This document shows, piece after piece, positions 31,551 through 40,258 of a stretch of 60,703 nucleotides of DNA; position 1 is the first letter of the stretch, and each line of letters begins with the position of its first letter. The notes below the pieces were generated by a model. That model was not told where the DNA came from, did not search any database, and saw only the letters and a program-made list of their open reading frames with translations. The stretch spans positions 1 to 60,703 of the forward strand of contig NZ_BBIV01000036.1 in NCBI RefSeq assembly GCF_000730665.1, given 5' to 3'. The position numbers and the translations under genes were made by a program. Origin of the DNA: Pseudomonas plecoglossicida NBRC 103162 = DSM 15088. Lineage in GTDB: Bacteria; Pseudomonadota; Gammaproteobacteria; Pseudomonadales; Pseudomonadaceae.

Positions 31551-31579
31551 AGATTAGCAATTGCTAATTAGCAAGGCAA
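31551..31579 (-). promoter_or_regulatory. Leftward early promoter with overlapping palindromic operator
   Basis: A sigma-70 type promoter on the minus strand: -35 TTGCCT (31579-31574), 17-base spacer, -10 TAATCT (31556-31551). The perfect palindrome TTAGCAATTGCTAA (31554-31567) covers the end of the -10 and part of the spacer, so repressor binding would block it. Confidence 0.75.
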
Positions 31580-31607
31580 TAGCAAGTAGTAATTTACTGT
31601 TTGCTAA
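31568..31607 (+). promoter_or_regulatory. Possible repressor promoter and weaker operator
   Basis: On the plus strand a weak promoter reads -35 TTAGCA (31568-31573), 16-base spacer, -10 TAATTT (31590-31595). A degenerate operator TTACTGTTTGCTAA (31594-31607, 10 of 14 matches) overlaps its start site, which would allow autoregulation or Cro repression. Confidence 0.5.
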
Positions 31608-31627
31608 CGGAAAGCAATCATCGCCAA

Positions 31628-32329
31628 ATGGATATCAATGAAAGGCGTATCGCCTCCCTCCGTACGATCATGGGTGCACTGAGCCAGAAGGAATTCGCTG
31701 AGGCTCACGACCTAGACGCGTCGTACCTGTCACAACTGCTCAACGGCCATCGCAAGCTGGGGGAAAAGGCTGCGCTTAATCTGGAGCTCAAGATCGGGCT
31801 CGCAGCAGGGACGCTGACATCTCCTCCCTCCGAGGAGCCATCCACCGCAGCCCCAGCCAACGTGGTTCGCCTGCCCACCAGGGCGGCAAAGGACAAGAAC
31901 TTCGTGCTGATTCCGCACCTCGATATCGCGGCGTCTATGGGGCATGGCAAGGCAGCCCCAGGTATGATTGAAGTCATCCGTGACATGACGGTTCACCTCG
32001 ACTGGCTCAGGATGCAGGGCCTGACCTTCTCGAATGTCGACAACTTGGCCATCATCACAGGGGATGGCGATAGCATGTCTGGTACGTTCGCCGACGGCGA
32101 CGCCCTGCTTGTGGATCGCGGGATTTCCGAGGTGAAAACAGACGCGATATACGTCTTCACCCTCGACGGCGACCTCTACATCAAACGCCTGCAGCGCCTT
32201 ACCGGAGGCCAGCTCCGAATGATCTCCGACAACCCCATCTACCCACCGATTACCATCGATGAGTCGATGATCGAACGCATGCACATACAAGCCCGCGTCC
32301 TGCTGGCCTGGAACGCGAAGAAGCTCTAA
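31628..32329 (+). CDS. S24-type phage repressor (CI/LexA-like)
   Basis: A 233-residue repressor. The N-terminal helix-turn-helix covers about 17-40 (LSQKEFAEAHDLDASYLSQL). The C-terminal S24 domain has Ser149 in GDGDSM and Lys186 in LYIKR as catalytic pair. The usual Ala-Gly cleavage position reads Ser-Met-Gly here (103-105), so the self-cleavage site is unclear. ATG 31628 is used, not the TTG at 31601. It lies between two operator-bearing promoters and holds lysogeny; DNA damage would lift it through RecA. Confidence 0.92.
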   Translation: MDINERRIASLRTIMGALSQKEFAEAHDLDASYLSQLLNGHRKLGEKAALNLELKIGLAAGTLTSPPSEEPSTAAPANVVRLPTRAAKDKNFVLIPHLDIAASMGHGKAAPGMIEVIRDMTVHLDWLRMQGLTFSNVDNLAIITGDGDSMSGTFADGDALLVDRGISEVKTDAIYVFTLDGDLYIKRLQRLTGGQLRMISDNPIYPPITIDESMIERMHIQARVLLAWNAKKL

Positions 32330-32386
32330 CCCCCTCGTGTTGCGTTTCACCGGCCATCTGCCGGGGCGCAATCACGCCCAATCAAT

Positions 32387-32428
32387 TTAGCATTTGCTAT
32401 TGTACAATTAATTAGCCCTTGCTAATTT
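32387..32428 (+). promoter_or_regulatory. Rightward early promoter with two operators
   Basis: A plus-strand promoter reads -35 TTGTAC (32400-32405), 17-base spacer, -10 TAATTT (32423-32428). Operator-like sites lie at 32387-32400 (TTAGCATTTGCTAT) and 32412-32425 (TTAGCCCTTGCTAA), each 12 of 14 matches to the left operator. The second overlaps the -10 exactly as in the leftward promoter, so one repressor should silence both arms. Confidence 0.75.
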
Positions 32429-32466
32429 CAGTCCCGTGCCTTCTCTCACATCAAGGACACGGAAGA

Positions 32467-32631
32467 ATGAAATCAGCACAGCGCAACGGATCCGTAGCGG
32501 TCCTCATCCATCCAACCGCCTGCACCAGCCTGGCGAAAATCCACGCGTTCCAACGCAGCACCGGCTTGCAGTTGGTCGTCTCCCTGGATGGCAAAGCCCA
32601 CGCCGTACCTGCGAACGGGGGTGCAGCATGA
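32467..32631 (+). CDS. Small hypothetical protein, first gene of rightward operon
   Basis: A 54-residue protein (MKSAQRNGSVAVLIHP...) that I do not recognise. GGAAG precedes ATG 32467, and the stop overlaps the next start by four bases, so translation is likely. It is the first gene after the rightward early promoter. Confidence 0.6.
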   Translation: MKSAQRNGSVAVLIHPTACTSLAKIHAFQRSTGLQLVVSLDGKAHAVPANGGAA

Positions 32632-33137
32632 GCGAGTTCCAGATCTCCCTACGCCACATCATGCTGCTGCAGCGCACCCTGGATAACGGCGGTATTGCGA
32701 CCTGCAAGTTGCAGCGCCCTGAGGCCACCGTCGACGCGCAGATCGAGATCGAAAACGACTGCACGCACCACCGCATCAAGGTGATCCTTGGATCGCTCTG
32801 CAGCAGCCTGAGCCTGCCGCGCGCCCTCTCCACCAAATGCCTGTCATTGAGGGACTTTGTGCAAGACCTGGCCAATGGCCGAGCTGACTCCGGCGCTCAG
32901 TCGGAGGAAGCGCTCGCTCTCATGGAAGCGCAGGTCAGCGTTGAAGAGGTACTCCTGACCGGCCAAACCGCCTACGTCATCGCCACGGTCAACCGCCAAC
33001 TTCCCCTCGGCGCCGTCGTGACCAACGACCAGGGCGATGTCTGCGTGGCTGTCACAGGTACCAGCAAAGAGCACCTCGCTGATGCAGTCCGAGCGAAGCT
33101 CCAGCCCGGCCCCGACAATCTCAGGGAGTGCGCATGA
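32628..33137 (+). CDS. Hypothetical early protein
   Basis: A 169-residue protein without recognised domain. It is a mixed alpha/beta sequence with two beta-like segments (QTAYVIATVNRQL and DVCVAVTGTS) near its end. ATG 32628 overlaps the previous stop by four bases; the next gene starts four bases before its stop. Membership of the early rightward operon is certain, function unknown. Confidence 0.68.
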   Translation: MSEFQISLRHIMLLQRTLDNGGIATCKLQRPEATVDAQIEIENDCTHHRIKVILGSLCSSLSLPRALSTKCLSLRDFVQDLANGRADSGAQSEEALALMEAQVSVEEVLLTGQTAYVIATVNRQLPLGAVVTNDQGDVCVAVTGTSKEHLADAVRAKLQPGPDNLRECA

Positions 33138-33379
33138 GCACCCTGGAACAACTGCGCGGCGAGTTCTCCACGCCCTGCCCGACACTGACCGCTGTGAGGG
33201 AGCGCTACTTCCCTCACATTGGTTCAGATCGCCGTCTCAGGGAGCTCATCAACAAGGGACAGATCAAGCTGGTGCTGAGCAAGCTGCACAACTCGGCGAA
33301 GGCGCAGCACGTTGTCTACCTGCACAACTTGGCCGAGTACCTGGACCGACAGGCAGAACGATCTCGTCAATCCGCTTGA
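33134..33379 (+). CDS. PrtN-like pyocin activator family protein, first copy
   Basis: An 81-residue protein resembling the pyocin activator PrtN family: V.ERYFPHIGSDRRLRELINKG, then QIKLVL and a final VYLHNLAEYLDRQAE. In P. aeruginosa PrtN activates pyocin genes after RecA removes the repressor PrtR. Here it lies in the repressor-controlled rightward operon, so it may serve as activator of phage genes. ATG 33134 overlaps the previous stop. Confidence 0.75.
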   Translation: MSTLEQLRGEFSTPCPTLTAVRERYFPHIGSDRRLRELINKGQIKLVLSKLHNSAKAQHVVYLHNLAEYLDRQAERSRQSA

Positions 33380-33464
33380 ACCAAGCGGCCCCGGCCAGCA
33401 GGGGCACCCAGCCCGCCACCGACTCTCACCTTACCCGGCGGCGGGCCATTTCGGAGCACAGCAC

Positions 33465-33962
33465 ATGCAACCACATCAACAAGTACTTGCCCTGGGTATC
33501 GCGTGGCTTATCGGCCTTATCGCCCTGACCTTCATCATCCCGAGAATGCGGCACCGCGCCTTCATTCGAGGTCTGGACGAAGGCAGACAGCAGCAAAGGG
33601 CTGACCTGAAACTGCAGATCAAAGGCCTGCAGGATGATCTGGACGAGGCTCGGATTCAGTCCGAAGCCGGCCAACGCAAGCATCACCAGGATGTCGCCAA
33701 CCTCAAAGCGAGTATGCTCGAACTGGAAGCCCGCATCATGTCGTATACCGGCTTACCGGTGACCAAGGCGGACTACGAGAGTCTGGTCAGCGCCTTGTCC
33801 ATCATGCGTCTGGCTCAACGCACGTTCAAAGCCCTGAAAACCGAAGCGGAGGCAGCCCGAGCTGGCGCGCAGGCAGATGTCATTGATGAGCTGGCCAAAC
33901 GGATCCATGCCCAACTACGCAGCACACCTGGTAGCTCCGTAACCACAGGAGCTGCAGCATGA
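33465..33962 (+). CDS. Membrane-anchored coiled-coil early protein
   Basis: A 165-residue protein with one N-terminal membrane helix (about 7-25, LALGIAWLIGLIALTFIIP) and a long charged coiled coil (about 35-95). GGAG lies before ATG 33465. I do not recognise a family; the shape is like DUF-type phage proteins in this operon of other Pseudomonas prophages. The next gene starts four bases before its stop. Confidence 0.65.
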   Translation: MQPHQQVLALGIAWLIGLIALTFIIPRMRHRAFIRGLDEGRQQQRADLKLQIKGLQDDLDEARIQSEAGQRKHHQDVANLKASMLELEARIMSYTGLPVTKADYESLVSALSIMRLAQRTFKALKTEAEAARAGAQADVIDELAKRIHAQLRSTPGSSVTTGAAA

Positions 33963-34387
33963 CCACTCCCACCCCACGCAGCTGCATCGTCCATGGCCCG
34001 ACTGGGTGCGGTAAATCCACTAACGCTCAAGCCATCGCTAAGGCGCTCGGCTTGAGCCACATTCGCGACAATTGGGAAGCAGGCGCACCCGTGCCACTGC
34101 TCGACACCCTGGTGTTGACCAGCGCTGACAATCCCGCCTGGTACTTCAATGGCCGAGTGCTGAGCTTCGATCAGGCGATGCTGCTGGTTGAGCATGCCAA
34201 GGCTCACGACTGCACCGCACCCACCGCAGAACATCCCGCCGCCGCTTGGCTCGGCCAGGCCGGGCTGTACCGCACTCGGTTTGACGCAGTGCGCAACTTT
34301 GAGCAGTCCGTCACTCCAGTTTCCGCCGATGAACTGTTCAACCTTGCCAGCAAGCAAGTGCTCAGCCAGCAGGAGGGCCATGCATGA
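33959..34387 (+). CDS. Small P-loop NTPase-like early protein
   Basis: A 142-residue protein with a clear Walker A motif HGPTGCGKST (residues 12-21) close to the N-terminus and then TLVLTSADNPAW, where a Walker B-like strand could lie. It is short for an ATPase, more like a nucleotide kinase-type P-loop fold. It sits between the membrane protein and the second PrtN-like gene, overlapping both by four bases. Function unknown. Confidence 0.72.
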   Translation: MTTPTPRSCIVHGPTGCGKSTNAQAIAKALGLSHIRDNWEAGAPVPLLDTLVLTSADNPAWYFNGRVLSFDQAMLLVEHAKAHDCTAPTAEHPAAAWLGQAGLYRTRFDAVRNFEQSVTPVSADELFNLASKQVLSQQEGHA

Positions 34388-34659
34388 ACACAGCCTTTGT
34401 TTTGATGGCGCAGTACAACGGCATGGCGATTATCTCGCTCGAGCAGGTATGCAGTGACTACTTCACTCACCTCACCCCTGACATGTTTCAGCGGAAGGTT
34501 CTTGCCGGACAGATCAAGCTCCCTATCACCAGGCTCGAGACAAGCCAGAAGAGCGCACGAGGCATTCATATTGCCGATCTGGCGCAATACCTGGATCAGC
34601 AGCGGGAGGCTGCCCGTAAGGAGTGTGCGCAATTGAACAAGACGCTTCGGGCCGGCTAA
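34384..34659 (+). CDS. PrtN-like pyocin activator family protein, second copy
   Basis: A 91-residue PrtN-type protein: FVLMAQYNGMAIISLEQVCSDYF, then LAGQIKLP and IHIADLAQYLDQQREAARKE. It matches the family better than the first copy (33134-33379). Both copies lie in the operon released when the repressor is cleaved, so they may activate phage or host genes after DNA damage. Last gene of the operon. Confidence 0.82.
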   Translation: MNTAFVLMAQYNGMAIISLEQVCSDYFTHLTPDMFQRKVLAGQIKLPITRLETSQKSARGIHIADLAQYLDQQREAARKECAQLNKTLRAG

Positions 34660-34922
34660 CCGGGAGATTGCACCTCGCCTGGCCAGGTGTCGGTGGCCGT
34701 CGACATCGTCGACGATCACCCGGACCGGCCTTTGGCGAGGGCAGATAACGACCCAAAGCTGCCCTCCGCTAGAGACCTATACCGTGACAGAGGCAACCTG
34801 GGCGGTAGCCAATAGCTAAGGTCAGCAGGCCCTAAAGTCCATATAATTCGGGGCGGATTGTGCCATGTTTACCGCTGTTACACGCTCACGTACAGGCTGA
34901 AGCAGCCTTGGGCATTGAAGTG
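34660..34922. other. Gene-free region with GC-rich secondary structure
   Basis: No gene is convincing here. CCTCGCC (34674-34680) can pair with GGCGAGG (34735-34741), with shorter stems between them, such as CCTGGCCAGG and two GTCGAC. It separates the early phage operon from the convergent response-regulator gene and might hold a terminator or small RNA; no T-run supports the former. Confidence 0.35.
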
Positions 34923-36038
34923 TCAGCCAACCTCATCGCTATCAGCAAAGCGCTCCGCGATAGCCTGGAAGTGCTCATGGTTGGCCAGGAAAACGTCGCA
35001 TATATCCGGATCGAAATGCTTGGCACGTCCCTGGCGGATAATCTCCAGCGCCTGATCATGGGACATGCCCTGCTTATAAACGCGCCGGCTGATCAGTGCG
35101 TCATACACGTCCGCCACCGCCATCAGTCTGGCGCTGATGGGAATGTCGTCGGCACTCAGCCCTTCGGGATAGCCGGTACCATCCCACTTCTCGTGGTGGC
35201 CGTAGGCGATTTCCTTGGCCAGACGCAGAAACCCCACCGAGGTGCCCAGCTGCTCCTCGGCGTGCCGGATAGCATTGCCTCCCAGCACCGTATGGGTCTT
35301 CATCGTCTCAAACTCCTCCGGTGTGAGACGCCCCGGCTTGAGTAGTATGTGATCGGGTATACCGACCTTGCCGATGTCATGCAGCGGAGCCGACTTGAAT
35401 AGCAGTCGGATGCTCTCATCATCAATGAAATGGCGGAACCTCGGGTGTTCGCGCAGCATCTCGGCCAGCAACCTGACGTAGTGCTGGGTTCGTCGGATGT
35501 GGTTGCCCGTCTCATTGTCGCGGGTTTCGGCCAGCGAGGTCATGGCTTGAATGGTCACATCCTGGATAGCCATGACCTCGGCGGTGCGACGCTGCACTTC
35601 CTGCTCAAGATAAGCCTTCTGATCTCGTAAGAAGTCGGCGGCCGCCTTGATATTCAACTGGGTTTCCACCCGCGCCAACACGATCGGCGGGTTGATAGGT
35701 TTGGTGATGTAGTCCACGGCGCCCATCTGCAAACCGAGGATCTCGTCTTCCATGGTCGCCATGGCGGTGAGGAAGATGATCGGAATATCGGCTGTGCGCG
35801 GATCGCGCTTGAGCTGCCCTGCCACTTCATGACCCGACAGGTCGGGCATCATGATGTCGAGCAGGATCAGATCCGGGCGGGGCTCCTGGGCCGCTGCCTT
35901 CAACGCGCGCTCGCCGTTGATGGCCACCCGCGTACGGTAACGATCCTTGAGCAGCCCATTGATCAGTGTGATGTTCTCTGGCGTGTCATCGACAATGAGG
36001 ATGATAGGGCCATGGGGGGTGCTCAGGACTTCATTCAT
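34923..36038 (-). CDS. REC-HD-GYP response regulator (RpfG-like)
   Basis: A 371-residue regulator with an N-terminal receiver domain (phosphorylation site Asp61 in LLDIMMP) and a C-terminal HD-GYP phosphodiesterase: H220-D221 in HDIGKVGIPD and GTGYP at 287-291 after HHEKWD. HD-GYP domains of this type hydrolyse cyclic di-GMP, so activity should lower c-di-GMP. It overlaps the end of the sensor kinase by four bases, which makes that kinase its probable partner. It is oriented leftward, toward the phage early operon, and lies within the element. Confidence 0.93.
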   Translation of the reverse strand: MNEVLSTPHGPIILIVDDTPENITLINGLLKDRYRTRVAINGERALKAAAQEPRPDLILLDIMMPDLSGHEVAGQLKRDPRTADIPIIFLTAMATMEDEILGLQMGAVDYITKPINPPIVLARVETQLNIKAAADFLRDQKAYLEQEVQRRTAEVMAIQDVTIQAMTSLAETRDNETGNHIRRTQHYVRLLAEMLREHPRFRHFIDDESIRLLFKSAPLHDIGKVGIPDHILLKPGRLTPEEFETMKTHTVLGGNAIRHAEEQLGTSVGFLRLAKEIAYGHHEKWDGTGYPEGLSADDIPISARLMAVADVYDALISRRVYKQGMSHDQALEIIRQGRAKHFDPDICDVFLANHEHFQAIAERFADSDEVG

Positions 36039-39000
36039 GATGTTCCCTCCCGCAGCGTTTGCCGCGCGGCCTCGAAGTCAAAGTTGTTCACCTCATTGCA
36101 CAACTGTTCAAAACAATCCTTGCCAAGAACACCCTGCAACGCAGCTGCGTGCTGCTGGACATAATCCGGGGCGACCCCGTCATTGGCCTCCAGCAGCTGC
36201 ATCAGCGCTTTGGCATGCTGCGTATCGTCGATGCTCGATACTACCAGTGGAGCTACCTGTTCACTGCCCAAGGCTCGACGGATCGCCTGCACGGCCAGCG
36301 AAAGCGCCTCAATGACGTCACTCACCAAGGCGTCCGACTCGGCGTACGCCTTGATTGCGGTCTCCAGCTTCCCAGCCATGATTTGCAGGCCACTGAAACC
36401 GAGGTTGCCTGCAACACCTTTTACGGCATGGGCTATGCGCTCGGCCGAGGCCCGGTCACCGGCCCGCAGCGCGTTCAGCAACGCCTGCCCTGCCAGCGCC
36501 TTGCGCTCGGCAAAATGCCCCAGCAGCTTGAGGTATAGATGGCGATTGCCCGCCACTCGCCTCAATCCGTCGGCGCTATCGAGCCCCGGGATGTCCGGCA
36601 GCCAATCCTCGCCTGAAGCGGCGCTGGTCGGCTGCGCTACGGCCGACCGAGGTACGACCCAGCGCAGCACCGTGGCGATCAACGCCTGCGGGTCCACGGG
36701 TTTGGTCACATGGTCGACCATGCCCGCCTCGATGCAGCGCTCGCGATCCTCAACCCTGGCATGGGCGGTCATCGCAATCACCGGAAGCTTTGCCCAGTGC
36801 GGCTCGGCGCGAATACGCCGGGTGGTCTCGACACCATCCATCTGCGGCATCTGCACATCCATCAATACAGCGTCGTATTGCGCAGCGGCAAGCATGGACA
36901 GTGCCTCGCAGCCATTGCCCGCAACCTCTACCAGGGCACCGGCGGCCTCAAGCAGCTCCCTGGCGATCTGCTGGTTGATTTCGTTGTCCTCTGCGACGAG
37001 CAGGCGCACCCCGGCAAGCACCTGCGCCTGCGCAGTGGGTACGGCTGCCGCCACTACGCCTGTTTGCGGCACGAAGAGGTTGACCAGTATCTCAACCAGC
37101 GAGGATTGGTTGACCGGTTTAACCAGAAACGCTCGAACGCCGGCTGCCTGCGCGGCGGCGCGCATTTCATCATGCCCGAATGCACTGACCATGACGGCGT
37201 GCAGTGCAGGACGCAGCGCAAGGGCCCGGCGCGTTGTTTCGATCCCATCCATCGCCGGCATATACCAGTCCACGAACAGCACAAGGAACGGGTCGTCTGC
37301 TGTGGCACTGTGCAGGCTTTCCAGGGCAGCCTCGCCGGACGCCACCGCGACCGGCGTAAGCCCCGCTACGCGCAGCATGTCGGAAAGGATCTGACGTGCG
37401 GCAGCATTGTCATCGACAACCAATGCACGCGCTCCGGCAAGCTCGGCAGGGACGATCTGGCGCTGCGCCTGCAGTTGCGGGCCAAGCCCAAGCCAGACGC
37501 TGAAAGAAAAGGTGCTGCCGTTACCCGGTTCAGAGTCCACCGTGATCGTTCCGCCCATCAGTTCGACGAGGCGCTTGGAGATGGCAAGGCCCAGACCAGT
37601 GCCGCCATATTGCCGGGTGGTCGAGCTATCGGCTTGGGCAAAGGCCTGAAAGAGTCGCCCGGCCTGCTCGGGCGTCATGCCAATGCCGGTATCGTGAACG
37701 TGAACCTGCAGTTGAATTTTGTCCCCGGTGCGGCCCAGGTTGCGGACCACCATCATCACCTGGCCATATTCGGTGAACTTCACCGCGTTGCCTACCAGGT
37801 TGAGGATGATTTGCCCCAGTCGCAGCGGATCCCCGAGCAGTGTGTCGGGCACGTCCGGCGCTCGGTCGAACAATAGTTCGAGCCCTTTGTCGTAGGCCTT
37901 TTGCGCAATCAACGAGGACACGTTGTCGAGCACTGCATCGATCTGAAACGGTACTGTCTCGACGCTGAGCTTGCCGGCCTCGATCTTGGAGAAATCAAGG
38001 ATGTCGTTGATGATGCCAAGCAGCGAAGTGCCCGCGTTGTGGATCTTCGAGACATAATCGCGCTGCCGGTGGTCCAGCGATGTCTGAAGCGCGAGGTAGG
38101 ACATGCCGATGATCGCATTCATGGGCGTGCGGATTTCGTGGCTCATGTTGGCCAGCAAATCGCTTTTTGCCCGCGTCGCCTCTTCAGCAATCTCCTTCGC
38201 CCGCTGCTGAGCCAGTTCCGCTGCCTTGCGTTCGGTGATGTCGTGAAGCCAAGCAAGCAGCCCTTGCTCACCCTGGATCTGAATAGGCAGGTAAGTGACC
38301 AGCATGGTGCGTTCGTACCCGTGCCGGTCGAGCATCTGCACTTCCTGGCCCTTGGCAATGCCATCGTCCGCGAGGCGCTCGACGATGGCCTGGCGATCCT
38401 GCCCGTTCACGTAGAGCTGCAGGGCAGCGTCACCGACACCCAGGCCGAACGTTTCACAGAAACGGGGATTGGCGAAGCGGATCACGCCCTGGATCGAGAA
38501 GGCTATGTTGATCGGACTGATATCGAGGATCGCCTGCAGCCGCATGCGTTCTTCACTGAGCGCCACCGCTGCCGCATGGTGTTCCGTGACATCACGCATC
38601 CAGCTGGCGATCAAGACCTCACCGTGGATCGTCACGAATGATGCGCCCACCAGAACCCAGAGGATCGAGCCATCCTTGTGCAGCAGGCGGGTCTCGAAGT
38701 GTTCGACCTTGCCGTTGCGTGTCAGCAGTTCAAGGAAGCGTTCGCGCTCGTCAGGGTCAACATACAAGCTGGTGGTGTTGCGCCCGAGCAGGTCCTCAGC
38801 GACATAACCGGTCGCCTGCGAAAAGCGTTGGCTGACTTCCCTGACTGCGCCGTTCCGGTCTGCCAGTATCAGACTCGCTGGGCTGGTATCCATGAGCGCT
38901 CGGGTGAACGCCTCACGTTCGGCCAACTCCGCAGCAACGCGCTTGCGCTCGTCCACTTCCCGGTTCAGGCGTCGGTTCCACGCAAGCATGGCGCCAAGTA

Positions 39001-39898
39001 GCAGCAGGACCGCGATAACACTAGGAATTGCCCAGCTCATAACTGCTTTGATATCGAGGCCGTCCTCGCTGAAGGATTCCTCAAACAGCCGATATTCCAT
39101 CAGCGATACGTGATAGTACTGTCGCCAGCTCGCATCGAGTGGCGAATCGATACGATTGCTGGACTTGAAGAACCGCTCCAGCGCGCGCGCGAGATCCGCA
39201 GCGTTGCGCGCAACACCCCAGCCAACGCTGGTCGGTTCGCTGACCGGAAACGCAATGGAGAGACGCTCGGGGTCTTCGCGTGCCCAGCGCAGCGCACTTT
39301 CGCTACCCAGCACGGTGAAATCCACCTTTGCATCGGCGACCAGTTTCACCGCCTGATCGGTTGTCGCATAGACCAGCTTCACCGGCTGACTGGAGAGAGG
39401 GCCGCGGTTGGCTTCATCGATCCATTGCTCGTAGCCCGTGCCCTTCTGCACTGCCGCCGTCAGGCCACGCAGATCAGCCACCTCATTGCCCAGCGACTGT
39501 CTGGAGCGATGGACGATGACGAGATTGCGAACCTTGTAGTAAGGCACCAGCAGCATCTTCGTTTCGCGCCAGGGTACGATCTGCAGGTCATTTGGATAGA
39601 GATCACAACTGCCGTCGGCAAGTAGCTTCGGGTCGTAGCTTGCGTCGCGTACGGTTTCACCCCGAGCGTTATGAAACTGCGCATCGAAGCTCGGCAGCTC
39701 CGTTACCTGTGGGCGCACCGCGAGTGACCGGGCAAACGCCTCGGCATTGGTCCGATAAAAGGAAGCACTCGAGCCAGCGACGCATATGCGCAGGACGCCG
39801 CTTTCCCGAACCTGGGCCAACGTACGCGCTTCCACACATGGAATGGCCAGCGCCAACAAGTTCACCAGCGCAAGCCATATCCTCCAGCGCGCCTTCAT
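36035..39898 (-). CDS. Hybrid sensor histidine kinase with SBP, two PAS, two REC and Hpt domains
   Basis: A 1287-residue BvgS/EvgS-like hybrid kinase. In order: signal sequence (1-24), periplasmic SBP_bac_3-type solute-binding domain (about 25-270), membrane helix (about 287-307), two PAS domains (about 330-445 and 450-560), HisKA with His587 in NMSHEIRTP, HATPase with GGTGLGLAIS, two receivers (Asp877 and Asp1014) and an Hpt domain with His1157 in IAHAVKG. The binding domain suggests sensing of an amino-acid-like ligand. I start at ATG 39898, giving a clean signal peptide. Phosphate would pass to the coupled HD-GYP regulator. Confidence 0.93.
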   Translation of the reverse strand: MKARWRIWLALVNLLALAIPCVEARTLAQVRESGVLRICVAGSSASFYRTNAEAFARSLAVRPQVTELPSFDAQFHNARGETVRDASYDPKLLADGSCDLYPNDLQIVPWRETKMLLVPYYKVRNLVIVHRSRQSLGNEVADLRGLTAAVQKGTGYEQWIDEANRGPLSSQPVKLVYATTDQAVKLVADAKVDFTVLGSESALRWAREDPERLSIAFPVSEPTSVGWGVARNAADLARALERFFKSSNRIDSPLDASWRQYYHVSLMEYRLFEESFSEDGLDIKAVMSWAIPSVIAVLLLLGAMLAWNRRLNREVDERKRVAAELAEREAFTRALMDTSPASLILADRNGAVREVSQRFSQATGYVAEDLLGRNTTSLYVDPDERERFLELLTRNGKVEHFETRLLHKDGSILWVLVGASFVTIHGEVLIASWMRDVTEHHAAAVALSEERMRLQAILDISPINIAFSIQGVIRFANPRFCETFGLGVGDAALQLYVNGQDRQAIVERLADDGIAKGQEVQMLDRHGYERTMLVTYLPIQIQGEQGLLAWLHDITERKAAELAQQRAKEIAEEATRAKSDLLANMSHEIRTPMNAIIGMSYLALQTSLDHRQRDYVSKIHNAGTSLLGIINDILDFSKIEAGKLSVETVPFQIDAVLDNVSSLIAQKAYDKGLELLFDRAPDVPDTLLGDPLRLGQIILNLVGNAVKFTEYGQVMMVVRNLGRTGDKIQLQVHVHDTGIGMTPEQAGRLFQAFAQADSSTTRQYGGTGLGLAISKRLVELMGGTITVDSEPGNGSTFSFSVWLGLGPQLQAQRQIVPAELAGARALVVDDNAAARQILSDMLRVAGLTPVAVASGEAALESLHSATADDPFLVLFVDWYMPAMDGIETTRRALALRPALHAVMVSAFGHDEMRAAAQAAGVRAFLVKPVNQSSLVEILVNLFVPQTGVVAAAVPTAQAQVLAGVRLLVAEDNEINQQIARELLEAAGALVEVAGNGCEALSMLAAAQYDAVLMDVQMPQMDGVETTRRIRAEPHWAKLPVIAMTAHARVEDRERCIEAGMVDHVTKPVDPQALIATVLRWVVPRSAVAQPTSAASGEDWLPDIPGLDSADGLRRVAGNRHLYLKLLGHFAERKALAGQALLNALRAGDRASAERIAHAVKGVAGNLGFSGLQIMAGKLETAIKAYAESDALVSDVIEALSLAVQAIRRALGSEQVAPLVVSSIDDTQHAKALMQLLEANDGVAPDYVQQHAAALQGVLGKDCFEQLCNEVNNFDFEAARQTLREGTS

Positions 39899-40258
39899 GC
39901 TCAAAAAGCAACTGCTGGTAGGTAAATGATCACGAGGCACACGACTTATCCCTTCTGAAGGTCCTTTTCACGCGTTCTTTGCCGGCCGGCACTTAATTAT
40001 CAGCGAGGCCCGTCCAGACAGACTTTCGCAGTGTAGGCAGCCCGGAAAGCAAGCGCCAGCGCCTAAACTGGCCAGCCGTAGCGAACCGGTATATCTAAAG
40101 GTTGTCATGGATAAAGCGAGTGAGCGTGGTTCCCCGTACGGCTTTCGCCAATGTCCGCAATGGGTCGAAAGCAGCCGGTCGCGGGCGACCGCAATCACCC
40201 CAAAGCGGATGCCTACCACGAGTAAGCGCTGATAAAGGTAGCACCCGTACCCACCCGC
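39899..40258. other. Gene-free region between sensor kinase and integrase
   Basis: No gene is convincing. An inverted repeat CGGTCGC-GG-GCGACCG lies at 40176-40191. The neighbouring ATGTCCGCAATGGGTCGAAAG resembles a dispersed intergenic repeat that I vaguely recall from environmental bacteria, but I cannot place it. The sensor kinase promoter should lie near 39900-40000; no clear -35/-10 pair is seen. Confidence 0.35.

Noticed and set aside
40100..40240. Intergenic repeat as a mobile element
   Set aside because: Only a short inverted repeat is visible, without flanking duplications or a second copy in the window.
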